NCBI GenBank assembly: GCA_963814955.1
Contig: CAWFEX010000002.1
Coordinates: 124,001-188,000, forward strand
Direction: 5' to 3'
From: DATCJA01 sp963814955
GTDB lineage: Bacteria; Acidobacteriota; Vicinamibacteria; Vicinamibacterales; UBA2999
DNA length: 64,000 bases
A model generated the notes under the pieces. That model worked only from the letters and a program-made list of their open reading frames with translations. It ran no database searches and was not told where the DNA came from. The position numbers were made by a program, and so were the translations under genes. This document shows positions 1 through 8,031 of the stretch, in pieces (the stretch's first letter is position 1; each line of letters begins with the position of its first letter).

Positions 1-551
1 ACGTCGCTGACGAGGCGTGCGAGTCGCTGGGCCTCAGCGGCCACCACCCGCAGCCGGTCCTGGTAGTAGTCGCCCGCAATCGTGTTCGCCGACGACAGCA
101 CGTCATCCATGGGAGCGTTGAACCAGCGGTCGACGCTGTTGCGGATGAGCTCACTGCCGACCAGAAGCACGAGCACCGCCGGAATCAGCGTCATCCCAAG
201 CAGTACCGCCACGAGCTTCGCGCGGAAGTGTGCGAACGGCAGCGAACGCCGCTTCTCAACGAACAGTTTGATGATGTTGCGCGCCAGGACGAAAACAAGG
301 CCAACCAGGATCGTCAGGTTGGTCGCTGACAGCGCATAGAGCACGAATTCGGTAAGGAAGTCGGGCGCCAGGGTGGCCGACCGGCTCGCCAGCGCGAGCA
401 GGCTCGCGAGCGCGGTCACGAGAACGGCGATGCCGATCAGAATCAGCCTGGTGTTGTCGCGGAACGGACGGCGAGGAGCAGGCGCAGCGGTCCGACTCGG
501 CGGAGCCGGCGGTACTGGACGAGGCTGCGTTTCACGAAGTGTTAATGCCAT
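1..551 (-). CDS. NtrY-type membrane sensor histidine kinase, N-terminal part only
   Basis: Partial gene running off the left edge; 183 codons are visible from the ATG whose first base is 551. After a Pro-rich cytoplasmic start there are three hydrophobic segments (about residues 30-52, 62-90 and 106-127). The text after the third, with the patterns PAVLVLL and VDRWF and then a YYQDRL stretch, is how NtrY-family kinases enter their periplasmic sensor domain. HAMP, PAS and kinase domains would lie outside the window. It follows nrdR on the same strand with two palindromes between them. Family assignment rests on this N-terminal pattern only. Confidence 0.7.
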   Translation of the reverse strand, partial: MALTLRETQPRPVPPAPPSRTAAPAPRRPFRDNTRLILIGIAVLVTALASLLALASRSATLAPDFLTEFVLYALSATNLTILVGLVFVLARNIIKLFVEKRRSLPFAHFRAKLVAVLLGMTLIPAVLVLLVGSELIRNSVDRWFNAPMDDVLSSANTIAGDYYQDRLRVVAAEAQRLARLVSD

Positions 552-559
552 CGTTCCTT

Positions 560-638
560 CGGAGGCCTGAAGGCCTCCGACTACCGTGAACGGTCGCTAC
601 CAGTGGTGAATGGTAGCCGGAGACCTTCAGGTCTCCGG
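560..638. repeat. Two palindromes of the CCTTMAGG family
   Basis: Two hairpin-forming palindromes lie between nrdR and the NtrY-like gene. The first, 560-579, has arms CGGAGGCCT/AGGCCTCCG around GA. The second, 617-638, has arms CCGGAGACC/GGTCTCCGG around TTCA and abuts the nrdR stop codon. CTACC follows the first and GGTAG precedes the second. Related elements occur at 25700, 28865, 30053, 46565 and 59626. They may act as attenuators or terminators; neither has a clear T tract. Confidence 0.8.
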
Positions 639-1097
639 TCAGTCTTTCGTATTCAGCAGGTCTTTGAGCTCGGTCATGAACTCCCCGATGTCGCGGAAAT
701 GGCGATACACGGACGCGAATCGCACATATGCCACTTTATCGAGACGCTTGAGCTCCTCCATCACGATTGACCCGACCTCTTCGGTGCTCATCTCCTTTTC
801 GGGGCGTTCCTGAAGGCTCGCTTCGACACGATCGGCGACGCCTTCGACGGCGCCGACGCTGACCGGCCGCTTCTCGCACGCTTTCAACAATCCGGCGATC
901 AGCTTCTGGCGCTCGAATCGCTCGCGGCTGCCGTCCTTCTTGATCACCATATACGGGATCTCGTCGATCCGTTCATAGCTGGTGAACCGCCGGCCGCAGC
1001 CGAGACACTCCCTGCGCCGGCGAATGACCTCGCCTTCCTTACTCTCCCGGGAGTCAACGACCTTGTCGCCCAGATGGCCGCAAAACGGACACTTCAT
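639..1097 (-). CDS. nrdR: Transcriptional repressor NrdR
   Basis: 152 residues, normal length for NrdR. The N-terminal zinc ribbon is intact: Cys3, Cys6, Cys31 and Cys34 in CPFC and CLGC, followed by GRRFTSYER. The ATP-cone domain follows (about residues 49-139, with the VIKKDGSRERF start). NrdR senses ATP/dATP and represses ribonucleotide reductase genes; no nrd structural gene is in the window. The start overlaps the stop of the upstream flippase-like gene by four bases (ATGA), so the two are probably translationally coupled. Palindromes begin directly after the stop. Confidence 0.97.
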   Translation of the reverse strand: MKCPFCGHLGDKVVDSRESKEGEVIRRRRECLGCGRRFTSYERIDEIPYMVIKKDGSRERFERQKLIAGLLKACEKRPVSVGAVEGVADRVEASLQERPEKEMSTEEVGSIVMEELKRLDKVAYVRFASVYRHFRDIGEFMTELKDLLNTKD

Positions 1098-2113
1098 GGG
1101 AGCTCAGGCACCTCCTTGGTGCCGGCCAGAGCCTTGATTCGCCCGAAGCTGAGACCGTCCTGAATCATGAACACAATTCCGGTCAGGACCACCGGAAAGT
1201 AGGAAACGGCGTGCGTCACGATTGCCGCGGCAACCGCCGTGTCCTCCGGGGCGCCGAAAAAGGCCGTTACGCCAATACGGTAGGCCTCGTGATAGCTTCC
1301 GACGGCGCCTGGCGTCGGGACGGCCACCCCGATTACGAGCAGCGCCTGCAGCAGAAAGGTGCCCGCAAACGGCATCGCTATACCAAAGGCAATCGTGACG
1401 AGCCATGCTTCCGCCGCAATCGCCAGCCACAGCGGAAACGACCAGACAAACGCTGCCGCGAGAAACCGCGGCTCGCGCGCGACAGCGAAACCGCTGCTGA
1501 ACGTGCGTGCGAGGCCGGCCAGTTTGTCGGCCATGGCGTGCGGAAGCACGCGCGCGACGGTGAAGACGAGCCCGCCAATGCGTTCGGGGTGGGTGGCGAG
1601 AATCCACATCACGACCATCAGGACAATCGCCGTCACGCCCGCCAACGCGGAGGACACTTCGATGGCCCGAAGCAGCGCCGGCGGCAGCGCCCTCGGATCG
1701 GCGATGCCCCAGACATACAGCGCCAGCAACAAGAGAACGGCGATAAGGTCGAGCACCCGCTCCATGACGATGGTCGCGAGCGTGGCCGATACCTGGAGAC
1801 CTTCCTGTCGGGCCAGCAGATATGGCCGCAGGACGTCACCGGCGCGGGCGGGAAGCACGCCGAGCGCCGCAAAGCCGATGACCGTCGTCCGGAACGCGGT
1901 TCGAAACCGCGTCGGCCCAATCGGGTGAAGCAGGTACTGCCAGCGCCACGCACGAATTACGTAAGTGAGGATCACCGCGACGAAGCCCGCGAAGAGCAGA
2001 TCGATCCGCGCACGCTTCACCTGCGTCCAGACGCCGGCAAGATTCGCGTGGCTGAGAAACCACGCGAAGAGGGCGATCGCCAGAAGCGACACGAGGAGCG
2101 TACGCACACGCAT
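1094..2113 (-). CDS. Lysylphosphatidylglycerol-synthase-TM / UPF0104 flippase-like membrane protein
   Basis: 339 residues, nearly all hydrophobic segments (about eight predicted spans). Motifs fit the AglD/MprF-TM (UPF0104) family: AWRWQYLL near residue 54, GFAALGVLPARAGD-LRPY near 80, and the late VAVPTPGAVGSYHEAY segment. Members are thought to move lipid-linked or polar head-group substrates across the inner membrane; the substrate here cannot be told. It is the first gene of an apparent operon with nrdR (ATGA overlap) and then the NtrY-like kinase. Confidence 0.85.
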   Translation of the reverse strand: MRVRTLLVSLLAIALFAWFLSHANLAGVWTQVKRARIDLLFAGFVAVILTYVIRAWRWQYLLHPIGPTRFRTAFRTTVIGFAALGVLPARAGDVLRPYLLARQEGLQVSATLATIVMERVLDLIAVLLLLALYVWGIADPRALPPALLRAIEVSSALAGVTAIVLMVVMWILATHPERIGGLVFTVARVLPHAMADKLAGLARTFSSGFAVAREPRFLAAAFVWSFPLWLAIAAEAWLVTIAFGIAMPFAGTFLLQALLVIGVAVPTPGAVGSYHEAYRIGVTAFFGAPEDTAVAAAIVTHAVSYFPVVLTGIVFMIQDGLSFGRIKALAGTKEVPELP

Positions 2114-2172
2114 CAGAACCCTTGAACCTGTCGCGACCCGGAACCCTGAAATGAAACTGCTTTACCGAGTTA

Positions 2173-2188
2173 CCACAATATATCAGGC
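2173..2188. promoter_or_regulatory. Possible NrdR-box half site
   Basis: CCACAATATATCAGGC lies 60 bp upstream of the flippase-nrdR operon. Its left part matches the published NrdR-box pattern (aCaCwAtATaT); the right part does not. If real it would mean autoregulation of nrdR. Weak call. Confidence 0.22.
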
Positions 2189-2276
2189 CCACTAGAGAGG
2201 ACGACCGGTGCTGTTGCGTACGGTTGCGAGCAGAGAACCGTCCCTGTAAGATGCGCGCTTCCCCCGGACCTACGAC

Positions 2277-3176
2277 GTGCCCGTCGCAACTCCCCTTCTT
2301 GAAACACGCCTCAATGGTCTACTTCCGCATCGCAAGGGAAAGGTCCGGGATATCTACGATGCCGGCGACGCGCTCCTGCTCGTCGCGACGGATCGCATCT
2401 CAGCGTTCGACTACGTGCTCGGTTCCGGCATCCCGGACAAAGGCAAGGTGCTTACTCAGTTGTCCGCGTTCTGGTTCGAACGGACGCGTCACATCGTGCC
2501 GAACCATGTGCTGGAAATCGACGCTGGGCGATATCCGCCCGATCTCCGTCGCTTCGCCGATATTCTGGCCGGCCGGTCGATGCTCGTACGGAAGACGAAT
2601 CCAGTGCCGGTTGAGTGTGTTGCGCGCGGCTATCTCTCGGGATCCGGCTGGAAGGATTACGTGGCCACGGGTGCCGTGTGTGGCGTGGATTTGCCCCCTG
2701 GATTGCGCGAGTCCGATCGCCTGCCCGGACCGATTTTTACGCCCGCAACCAAAGCCACGACGGGCCACGACATCAATATCACCGAGGCGGAGGCGGCACA
2801 GCTCGTCGGCGCCGAGCTCATCGAGCGGCTCAAGACGCTGACGCTGGCGCTTTACGGGTTCGGTGCCGCACATGCGGAGCGGTGCGGAATTCTGCTGGCC
2901 GACACCAAGTTCGAATTCGGCCTGACACCGAGCGGGGAGGTTCTCCTCATTGATGAAGTGATGACACCCGACTCCTCGCGATATTGGCCGAAAGACCAGT
3001 ACCGCCCGGGACAGGTCCAGGTCAGCTTCGACAAGCAGTTCGTGCGCGATTACCTCGAGCGGATTCACTGGAACAAGCAGCCGCCCGTACCGTCATTGCC
3101 AGACGAGGTCGTGACCCGGACGCGCGAGAAGTATCGCGAGGCGTTTCGCCGACTCGTCGGGAGAGAACTCGATTGA
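2277..3176 (+). CDS. purC: Phosphoribosylaminoimidazole-succinocarboxamide synthase
   Basis: 299 residues, typical of the long SAICAR synthetase form. GTG start; the N-terminus runs straight into the family pattern GKVRDIYD (residues 20-27) and TDRISAFD. Further signatures are VECVARGYLSGSGWKDY, the LLIDEVMTPDSSRYW motif near residue 225 and SFDKQFVRDYL. It makes SAICAR from CAIR, aspartate and ATP in purine synthesis. It is divergent from the flippase-nrdR operon, and its stop overlaps the start of a small HTH gene. Confidence 0.97.
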   Translation: MPVATPLLETRLNGLLPHRKGKVRDIYDAGDALLLVATDRISAFDYVLGSGIPDKGKVLTQLSAFWFERTRHIVPNHVLEIDAGRYPPDLRRFADILAGRSMLVRKTNPVPVECVARGYLSGSGWKDYVATGAVCGVDLPPGLRESDRLPGPIFTPATKATTGHDINITEAEAAQLVGAELIERLKTLTLALYGFGAAHAERCGILLADTKFEFGLTPSGEVLLIDEVMTPDSSRYWPKDQYRPGQVQVSFDKQFVRDYLERIHWNKQPPVPSLPDEVVTRTREKYREAFRRLVGRELD

Positions 3177-3391
3177 CCCTTCTGCGCGAGCAGCTCGAAC
3201 GGCTGATCGATGACCTGGTGTCACGCGGCGTCCGCTACGAGGACGCTCAGCGGGAATTCGAGAAGCGGTACATCGCGCACGTGCTCGCCAAGGCGGACGG
3301 CAACCTGTGCAAGGCGGCCGACCTCCTGGGCATGCATCGGAACACCCTCAGCAGGAAGATCACCCAGTACCGCCTCCGCCGCTCCGCCTGA
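3173..3391 (+). CDS. Small Fis-type helix-turn-helix protein
   Basis: A 72-residue protein starting at TTG, where TTGA overlaps the purC stop. The C-terminal half is a Fis/NtrC-type HTH: the pattern A-ADGNLCKAADLLGMHRNTL followed by RKI-QYRLR. The N-terminal half (LLREQLERLIDDLV) resembles the dimerising helices of Fis. Stand-alone Fis-like proteins of this size occur widely in Acidobacteriota and Deltaproteobacteria, often next to biosynthetic genes. The TTG start is chosen from the overlap and from where similarity begins; no strong ribosome binding site exists inside purC, so coupling is likely. Confidence 0.8.
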   Translation: MTLLREQLERLIDDLVSRGVRYEDAQREFEKRYIAHVLAKADGNLCKAADLLGMHRNTLSRKITQYRLRRSA

Positions 3392-3430
3392 CCAGGCGTC
3401 TTGAACGCCAGCCAGGGCAAATCCAGGGCC

Positions 3431-3460
3431 TTGACACGAAATTTTCGCGGTCGATAGAAT
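3431..3460 (+). promoter_or_regulatory. Sigma-70-type promoter of groESL
   Basis: TTGACA at 3431-3436 and TAGAAT at 3455-3460, separated by 18 bp, upstream of groES. The -10 box touches the CIRCE-like operator, the usual layout for HrcA-repressed heat-shock promoters. Confidence 0.7.
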
Positions 3461-3486
3461 TAGCAGTTGGCTGGGCTGACTGCTAA
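3460..3486. promoter_or_regulatory. CIRCE-like operator (HrcA site)
   Basis: Inverted repeat TTAGCAGTT-N9-GACTGCTAA. The classical CIRCE element is TTAGCACTC-N9-GAGTGCTAA; spacing and outer seven bases are kept, while the inner bases differ in a partly compensatory way (C to G). Its position just after the -10 box and before groES supports HrcA control. The 5' leader from here to the groES ATG is about 125 nt. Confidence 0.85.
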
Positions 3487-3610
3487 CCACATGAGCGGCA
3501 CGTCGGCCGGCCGGTGACCCACGCCGGATTCAACACGAGACGGCGCTTCAGGTTTTCATCAGCGGGGCATGCCCCGAGAGTCCACGACACCCAGTTTGGA
3601 GTCGACGCAC

Positions 3611-3904
3611 ATGAAAGTCAGACCGCTACACGACCGCATCATCGTCAAGCGCATCGAAGAAGGGGAGCAGAAAATCGGCGGAATCATCATCCCGGACAGC
3701 GCCAAGGAGAAGCCGCAGCAGGGCAAGGTATTCGCAGCCGGCCATGGCAAGGTGAAGGATGATGGCAATCGCCAGCCGCTCGACGTGAAAGACGGCGACA
3801 CCATCCTCTTCGGCAAATATTCAGGCCAGGAAATCAAGATCGACGGTGAGGAATACCTCATCATGCGCGAGGACGAGGTGCTCGCGGTCCTGGATTCCAA
3901 ATAA
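3611..3904 (+). CDS. groES: Co-chaperonin GroES
   Basis: 97 residues beginning MKVRPLHDRIIVKR, the usual GroES start; GGAG at 3598-3601 is the ribosome binding site. An in-frame ATG at 3569 would add 14 unconserved residues and is rejected. The mobile loop (EGEQKIGGIIIPD, about residues 17-29) and the end EDEVLAVLDSK are canonical. GroES caps the GroEL cavity during ATP-driven folding. groEL starts 14 bp downstream. Confidence 0.98.
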   Translation: MKVRPLHDRIIVKRIEEGEQKIGGIIIPDSAKEKPQQGKVFAAGHGKVKDDGNRQPLDVKDGDTILFGKYSGQEIKIDGEEYLIMREDEVLAVLDSK

Positions 3905-3918
3905 CGGAGCATCCAACA

Positions 3919-5544
3919 ATGGCAAAACAGATTATTTACGGTGAGCAGTCGCGTCAGGCGATCCTGCGCGGCGTCAACCAGCTGGCCGACGCGGTCAAGG
4001 TGACCCTCGGCCCCAAGGGGCGCAACGTCGTCCTCGACAAGAAATTCGGCTCCCCCACCATCACGAAGGACGGCGTCACGGTGGCGAAGGAGATCGATCT
4101 CAAGGATCCGCTCGAGAACATGGGCGCGCAGATGGTGCGAGAGGTCGCGAGCAAGACGTCCGACACAGCGGGTGACGGCACGACGACCGCCACCGTGCTG
4201 GCCCAGGCGATCTACCGCGAGGGCGCCAAGAACGTGGTCGCCGGCGCCAACCCGATGGAGCTCAAGCGCGGCATCGAAAAAGCCGTTGCGGTCGTCACCG
4301 ACGAGATCAAGAAGATGAAGCGCGATGTGAAGGGCAACATGATCGCGCAGGTCGGCATGATTTCAGCCAATGGCGACGAAACGATCGGCAAAATCATTGC
4401 CGAGGCGATGGACAAGGTCGGCAAGGACGGAGTCATCACCGTCGAAGAGGCGAAGACGCTCGAGACTTCGCTCGACGTCGTCGAAGGCATGCAGTTCGAC
4501 CGCGGCTATCTGTCACCGTATTTCGTCACCGACGCCGAGCGCATGGAAGTCGTGCTCGAAAACCCGGTCATTCTGATCCACGAAAAGAAGATCAGCTCGA
4601 TGAAGGACCTGCTGCCGGTGCTCGAACAGGTGGCGCGTCTCGGCCGGCCGCTGCTCATCATCGCCGAGGACGTCGAAGGCGAGGCGCTGGCTACGCTCGT
4701 CGTGAACAAGCTGCGCGGCACGCTTCACGCAGCCGCCGTGAAGGCGCCCGGTTTCGGCGATCGGCGCAAGGCGATGCTCGAGGATATCGCCATTTTGACT
4801 GGCGGGAAGGCGATTACCGAGGACCTCGGCATCAAGCTCGAGAACATCAAGATGGACGACCTGGGGAAAGCCAAGAAGGTCACCATCGACAAGGACAACA
4901 CGACGATCGTCGAGGGCGGCGGCACCCAGTCGGCCATTGAAGGACGCGTGAAGCAGATCCGCGCGCAGGTCGAGGACACCACCTCCGACTACGACCGCGA
5001 AAAGCTGCAGGAGCGGCTGGCGAAGCTGGTGGGCGGCGTCGCGGTGATCAAGGTTGGTGCGGCCACCGAAACCGAGATGAAGGAGAAGAAGGCGCGCGTC
5101 GAGGACGCCATGCATGCCACCAAGGCGGCGGTCGAGGAGGGCATCGTCCCCGGCGGTGGCGTCGCGTTGCTGCGCGCCGGAAAGGCGCTCGACGGGCTGA
5201 AGCTCGAAGGCGATCAGGCGGTCGGACTTCAAATCATCCGTCGCGCCCTCGAAGAGCCGATGCGCTGGATCGCGCAGAACGCCGGTGGCGAAGGATCGAT
5301 CGTGGTCTCAAAGGTTCGCGACATGAAGCAGGACGAAGGCTTCAATGCCGCAACTGACACCTACGAGGATCTCGTCAAGGCCGGCGTGATCGACCCCGCC
5401 AAGGTCGTACGTAGCGCGCTGCAGAACGCATCGTCGATCGCGTCCCTTCTGCTGACGACCGAGGCGCTGGTCTCCGAGATTCCCGAGGAGAAGAAAGACG
5501 CGCCGGCGATGCCGCACGGCGGCGGCATGGGAGGCATGTACTAA
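3919..5544 (+). CDS. groEL: Chaperonin GroEL
   Basis: 541 residues, full length. Signatures include VTLGPKGRNVVLDKKFG (about residues 28-44), DGTTTATVLAQAI (about 86-98), the apical-domain run beginning DRGYLSPYFVTD, VKAPGFGDRRKAML, and the flexible tail GGGMGGMY. It assists protein folding with GroES in the cytoplasm. The gene is intact, unlike many long genes in this window. It is followed by a short AAAAGT-type repeat and a strong terminator. Confidence 0.99.
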   Translation: MAKQIIYGEQSRQAILRGVNQLADAVKVTLGPKGRNVVLDKKFGSPTITKDGVTVAKEIDLKDPLENMGAQMVREVASKTSDTAGDGTTTATVLAQAIYREGAKNVVAGANPMELKRGIEKAVAVVTDEIKKMKRDVKGNMIAQVGMISANGDETIGKIIAEAMDKVGKDGVITVEEAKTLETSLDVVEGMQFDRGYLSPYFVTDAERMEVVLENPVILIHEKKISSMKDLLPVLEQVARLGRPLLIIAEDVEGEALATLVVNKLRGTLHAAAVKAPGFGDRRKAMLEDIAILTGGKAITEDLGIKLENIKMDDLGKAKKVTIDKDNTTIVEGGGTQSAIEGRVKQIRAQVEDTTSDYDREKLQERLAKLVGGVAVIKVGAATETEMKEKKARVEDAMHATKAAVEEGIVPGGGVALLRAGKALDGLKLEGDQAVGLQIIRRALEEPMRWIAQNAGGEGSIVVSKVRDMKQDEGFNAATDTYEDLVKAGVIDPAKVVRSALQNASSIASLLLTTEALVSEIPEEKKDAPAMPHGGGMGGMY

Positions 5545-5575
5545 GTCAAAAGTTAAAAGTTAAAAGTCAAAAGTA
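5544..5575. repeat. Degenerate AAAAGTT/AAAAGTC array
   Basis: About four units of an 8-9 bp motif (AAAAGTTA, AAAAGTCA) start right at the groEL stop codon. This is one of several gap-specific arrays in the window, each with its own unit. Confidence 0.75.
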
Positions 5576-5588
5576 AGTTCGGAAGTGG

Positions 5589-5639
5589 GGCGGGTCCCGC
5601 GGCGAGTATCAATCTTATCGAGCCGCGGACCCGCCTTTT
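5589..5639 (+). terminator. Rho-independent terminator of groESL
   Basis: GGCGGGTCCCGCGGC (5589-5603) pairs with GCCGCGGACCCGCC (5622-5635) across an 18-nt loop with one bulge, followed by TTTT (5636-5639). Confidence 0.85.
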
Positions 5640-5667
5640 GTCGTGGCGCCTGTCGAAGGAGCTCTCC

Positions 5668-6564
5668 ATGCGATTGATGATTTCCTCGGTTGCAGCATTG
5701 GCGCTCTGGGCAACGATTCTTGCCGGTCAGACGGCGTTTCGCGAGGCTCCCGTCACCAACGAAAACTGGACAAAGCCGTTCCCCGCCTTCCGCATTGTCG
5801 GAAACGTCTACTACGTCGGCACGTACGACCTCGCGTCGTACCTGATCACGACCGATCAGGGTCATATTCTGGTCAACACCGGTGTCGGGAGCTCGGTCCC
5901 GATGATCCGCTCCAGCGTCGAGTCACTCGGTTTCAGGTTCTCCGACATCCGTCTCCTGCTCGCAACGCACGGCCATTGGGACCACGTTGGCGGAATGGCG
6001 GCCATCAAGCGCCTGACCAACGCTCGCATGCTGATGCACGAAGCAGACGTGCCGGTGCTCGAGGACGGGGGGAACTCCGACTTCCGCTTCTTCCCGAAGG
6101 GCCGTGGAGCCGTCTACGAGCCTGTCAAGGTCGATCAGCGCTTGAAGGACGGGGACAAGGTCCGCCTCGGCGCGACCGAGCTTACCGTCCACCACCATCC
6201 GGGCCACACGAAGGGTGCGACGAGCTTCACGTTCGTCACGCGCGACGGCGGACGCGATTACCGCATCGGCATCGTCAACATGAACGGTATCAACGAGGGG
6301 GTGGCGCTGCTCAAGTCGCCGGGCTATCCGGCCATCATCGAGGAGTACGCCGCGACGTTCGCGAAGCAGAAGCAGCTGGCGCTGGACGTCTTCCTCTCGT
6401 CCCATGCGGGACAGTTCGGCCTGCATGAGAAATACAAGCCAGGCGCCGCTTACGATCCGAACCGATTCGTGGATCCCTCAGGCTATCGCGCCGCCGTGGA
6501 ACGTGCCGAACGCGCGTACACCACGCAATTGCAGAAGGAGCGCCAGGCCCCGGCCTCGCGGTAG
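5668..6564 (+). CDS. Subclass B3-like metallo-beta-lactamase-fold hydrolase, exported
   Basis: 298 residues from ATG 5668, which has a good ribosome binding site (AAGGAG); an in-frame TTG at 5638 lies inside the terminator and is rejected. A signal peptide (about residues 1-20, ending in ILAG) implies periplasmic export. Zinc motifs: HGHWDH, a later HHHPGHTKG and SSHAGQFG. The HxHxDH pattern plus the overall text (VGTYDLASYLI, GHILVNTG) is most like B3 beta-lactamases, common in soil Acidobacteria. Whether it confers resistance cannot be read from sequence; other hydrolytic roles are possible. Confidence 0.88.
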   Translation: MRLMISSVAALALWATILAGQTAFREAPVTNENWTKPFPAFRIVGNVYYVGTYDLASYLITTDQGHILVNTGVGSSVPMIRSSVESLGFRFSDIRLLLATHGHWDHVGGMAAIKRLTNARMLMHEADVPVLEDGGNSDFRFFPKGRGAVYEPVKVDQRLKDGDKVRLGATELTVHHHPGHTKGATSFTFVTRDGGRDYRIGIVNMNGINEGVALLKSPGYPAIIEEYAATFAKQKQLALDVFLSSHAGQFGLHEKYKPGAAYDPNRFVDPSGYRAAVERAERAYTTQLQKERQAPASR

Positions 6565-6570
6565 GCGGCG

Positions 6571-6987
6571 CTACTCGCCGATCACCTGCACGACGATGTC
6601 ACGCTTGCGGGGGCGCGTGTCGAACTCGAGGAGCATCACCTGCTGCCATGTGCCGAGCGTCAGAGTGCCATCAACGAACGGAACGGTAATCGACGGACCC
6701 AGCAGCGCAGCGCGGACGTGACTCGATCCGTTGTCGTCACCCCACCGAAGATGGTGACGATACTCGCCGTCGCGAGGTGCGAGGCGCTCGAACACACCAT
6801 TCAGGTCGGCGATCGCGCCGGGCTCGAACTCAATCGTCGTGACACCGGCGGTCGAGCCGACGACGAACACCGTCACAATGCCCGACTGGAGGTGCGACGC
6901 AGAAACGGCTGCTGTTATCTTCTCCGTGACGTCTCGGGCGTCACCCTGTCCTTTGGTGGAGACTTCGAATTTTTGCGTGATGACCAT
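6571..6987 (-). CDS. YjbQ / UPF0047 family protein
   Basis: 138 residues from the ATG at 6987; longer upstream readings enter non-conserved sequence. Family signatures: DVT-KI near residue 20, GIVTVFVVGSTAGVTTIE near 38, DGEYRHHLRWGDDNGSSHVRA near 75, and GTWQQVMLLEFDTRPRKRDIVVQV at the end. YjbQ-type proteins are small beta-barrel trimers; a secondary thiamine-phosphate synthase activity has been reported for some. Convergent with the beta-lactamase-like gene, with only 6 bp between stops. Confidence 0.92.
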   Translation of the reverse strand: MVITQKFEVSTKGQGDARDVTEKITAAVSASHLQSGIVTVFVVGSTAGVTTIEFEPGAIADLNGVFERLAPRDGEYRHHLRWGDDNGSSHVRAALLGPSITVPFVDGTLTLGTWQQVMLLEFDTRPRKRDIVVQVIGE

Positions 6988-7013
6988 GGGAGCGATGGGG
7001 TCTGACCCCGTCG

Positions 7014-7922
7014 CTATCGAAGAGTGAACGTCAGCTCGATGGTCACGAGAACGGCTACCGGTTCGCCGAACCGGGTGCCGGGCCTGAACCGCCATTGCCT
7101 GGCGGCCTTGACGGCTTCCTGATCCAGACCGAAGGTCGAATCGAGCGACTTGACGACGTCCACGCGTCCGACTGAGCCGTCCGGAAGGATCACGCATTCC
7201 AGGAGGACAGTGCCCTGTACCTTGGCGCGCATCGCGTCGGCGGTGTACTGCGGCTTCACCTCGCGGACGACCTGCGGATTGATAATCCCGCTGCCCGGCC
7301 GGTAGACGCCGCCGCCCGTTCCGCCGCCGCTGCCCTGGCCAAGACCCGACCCGGTGCCTGAACCGGCCCCGGTTCCCGAACCCGATCCGGTCGACTGCGA
7401 AGTCGCATCGCCCGAATCGAGAACGCCAATGGTCGTCTCCGTGGCGGCGGCTATCGTCTGGGCCGGAATGTCGAGTTGTTGGAGCGGAGGTTCTTCGGGC
7501 GGCGGCGCAGGAACCGGCTCAGGCTCCGGCGCCGCAGGAACGGAAACTTTCTCGCGTCCCGGCAATTCGGCGGGTTTCGGGGGCTCCGGTTTCTGGTTTC
7601 CTCCGCCGCCACCACCGCCGGGGCCAGGTTCCGCCAACCAGACAATCTGCCGCGGAAGCTCGTCAGGCAGTATCGCCTCCCGCACGTTGTCGGGCACCAG
7701 CCAGAGAACGAAAACCCACAGAGCGATAAACGCCGCATGGCCGGCAATCGATGCCCCGAAAGCCCCGCCCACGCGGCTCTGGGCGCTCTCGAACATGAAG
7801 CGCACCTCAGGCGGCCGGCCCTCGTCGGGCCGGAGCGTCAGATGCTGGGAAGCCGGCACCTGCTCAGGCGAGGTGGGTTTCGACGGCGTCGACATGTGGG
7901 GATGTATGTAAGTAGACTTCAT
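7014..7922 (-). CDS. TonB-family energy-transducing protein
   Basis: About 302 residues (starts at 7922 or 7895 are both possible; neither has a strong ribosome binding site). Order: cytoplasmic Pro-rich start, one membrane anchor (HAAFIALWVFVLWLV), a Gly run, a Pro/Glu-rich periplasm-spanning stretch (PEPEPVPAPPPEEPP), a Gly-Ser-Thr linker, and a C-terminal TonB domain with VKPQYTADAMRAKVQGTVLLE and VDVVKSLDSTFGLDQEAV-AARQWRFRPG. It probably energises outer-membrane receptors such as the one at 55085; no exbB/exbD is nearby. Confidence 0.9.
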   Translation of the reverse strand: MKSTYIHPHMSTPSKPTSPEQVPASQHLTLRPDEGRPPEVRFMFESAQSRVGGAFGASIAGHAAFIALWVFVLWLVPDNVREAILPDELPRQIVWLAEPGPGGGGGGGNQKPEPPKPAELPGREKVSVPAAPEPEPVPAPPPEEPPLQQLDIPAQTIAAATETTIGVLDSGDATSQSTGSGSGTGAGSGTGSGLGQGSGGGTGGGVYRPGSGIINPQVVREVKPQYTADAMRAKVQGTVLLECVILPDGSVGRVDVVKSLDSTFGLDQEAVKAARQWRFRPGTRFGEPVAVLVTIELTFTLR

Positions 7923-8031
7923 TTTGCGCAACGCGGGACGGCATCGCAACTGCAAAAGGAATACCTCAGGGGATCGTCAAACTTTTTCGGGTCCGGCGCC
8001 GAATCGGCCGCCCTGTCACTTACCACAGACG

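Noticed and set aside
1211..2125. 304-codon open frame on + opposite the flippase-like gene
   Set aside because: Arg/Asp-rich shadow of a high-GC gene on the other strand; no motif or ribosome binding site.
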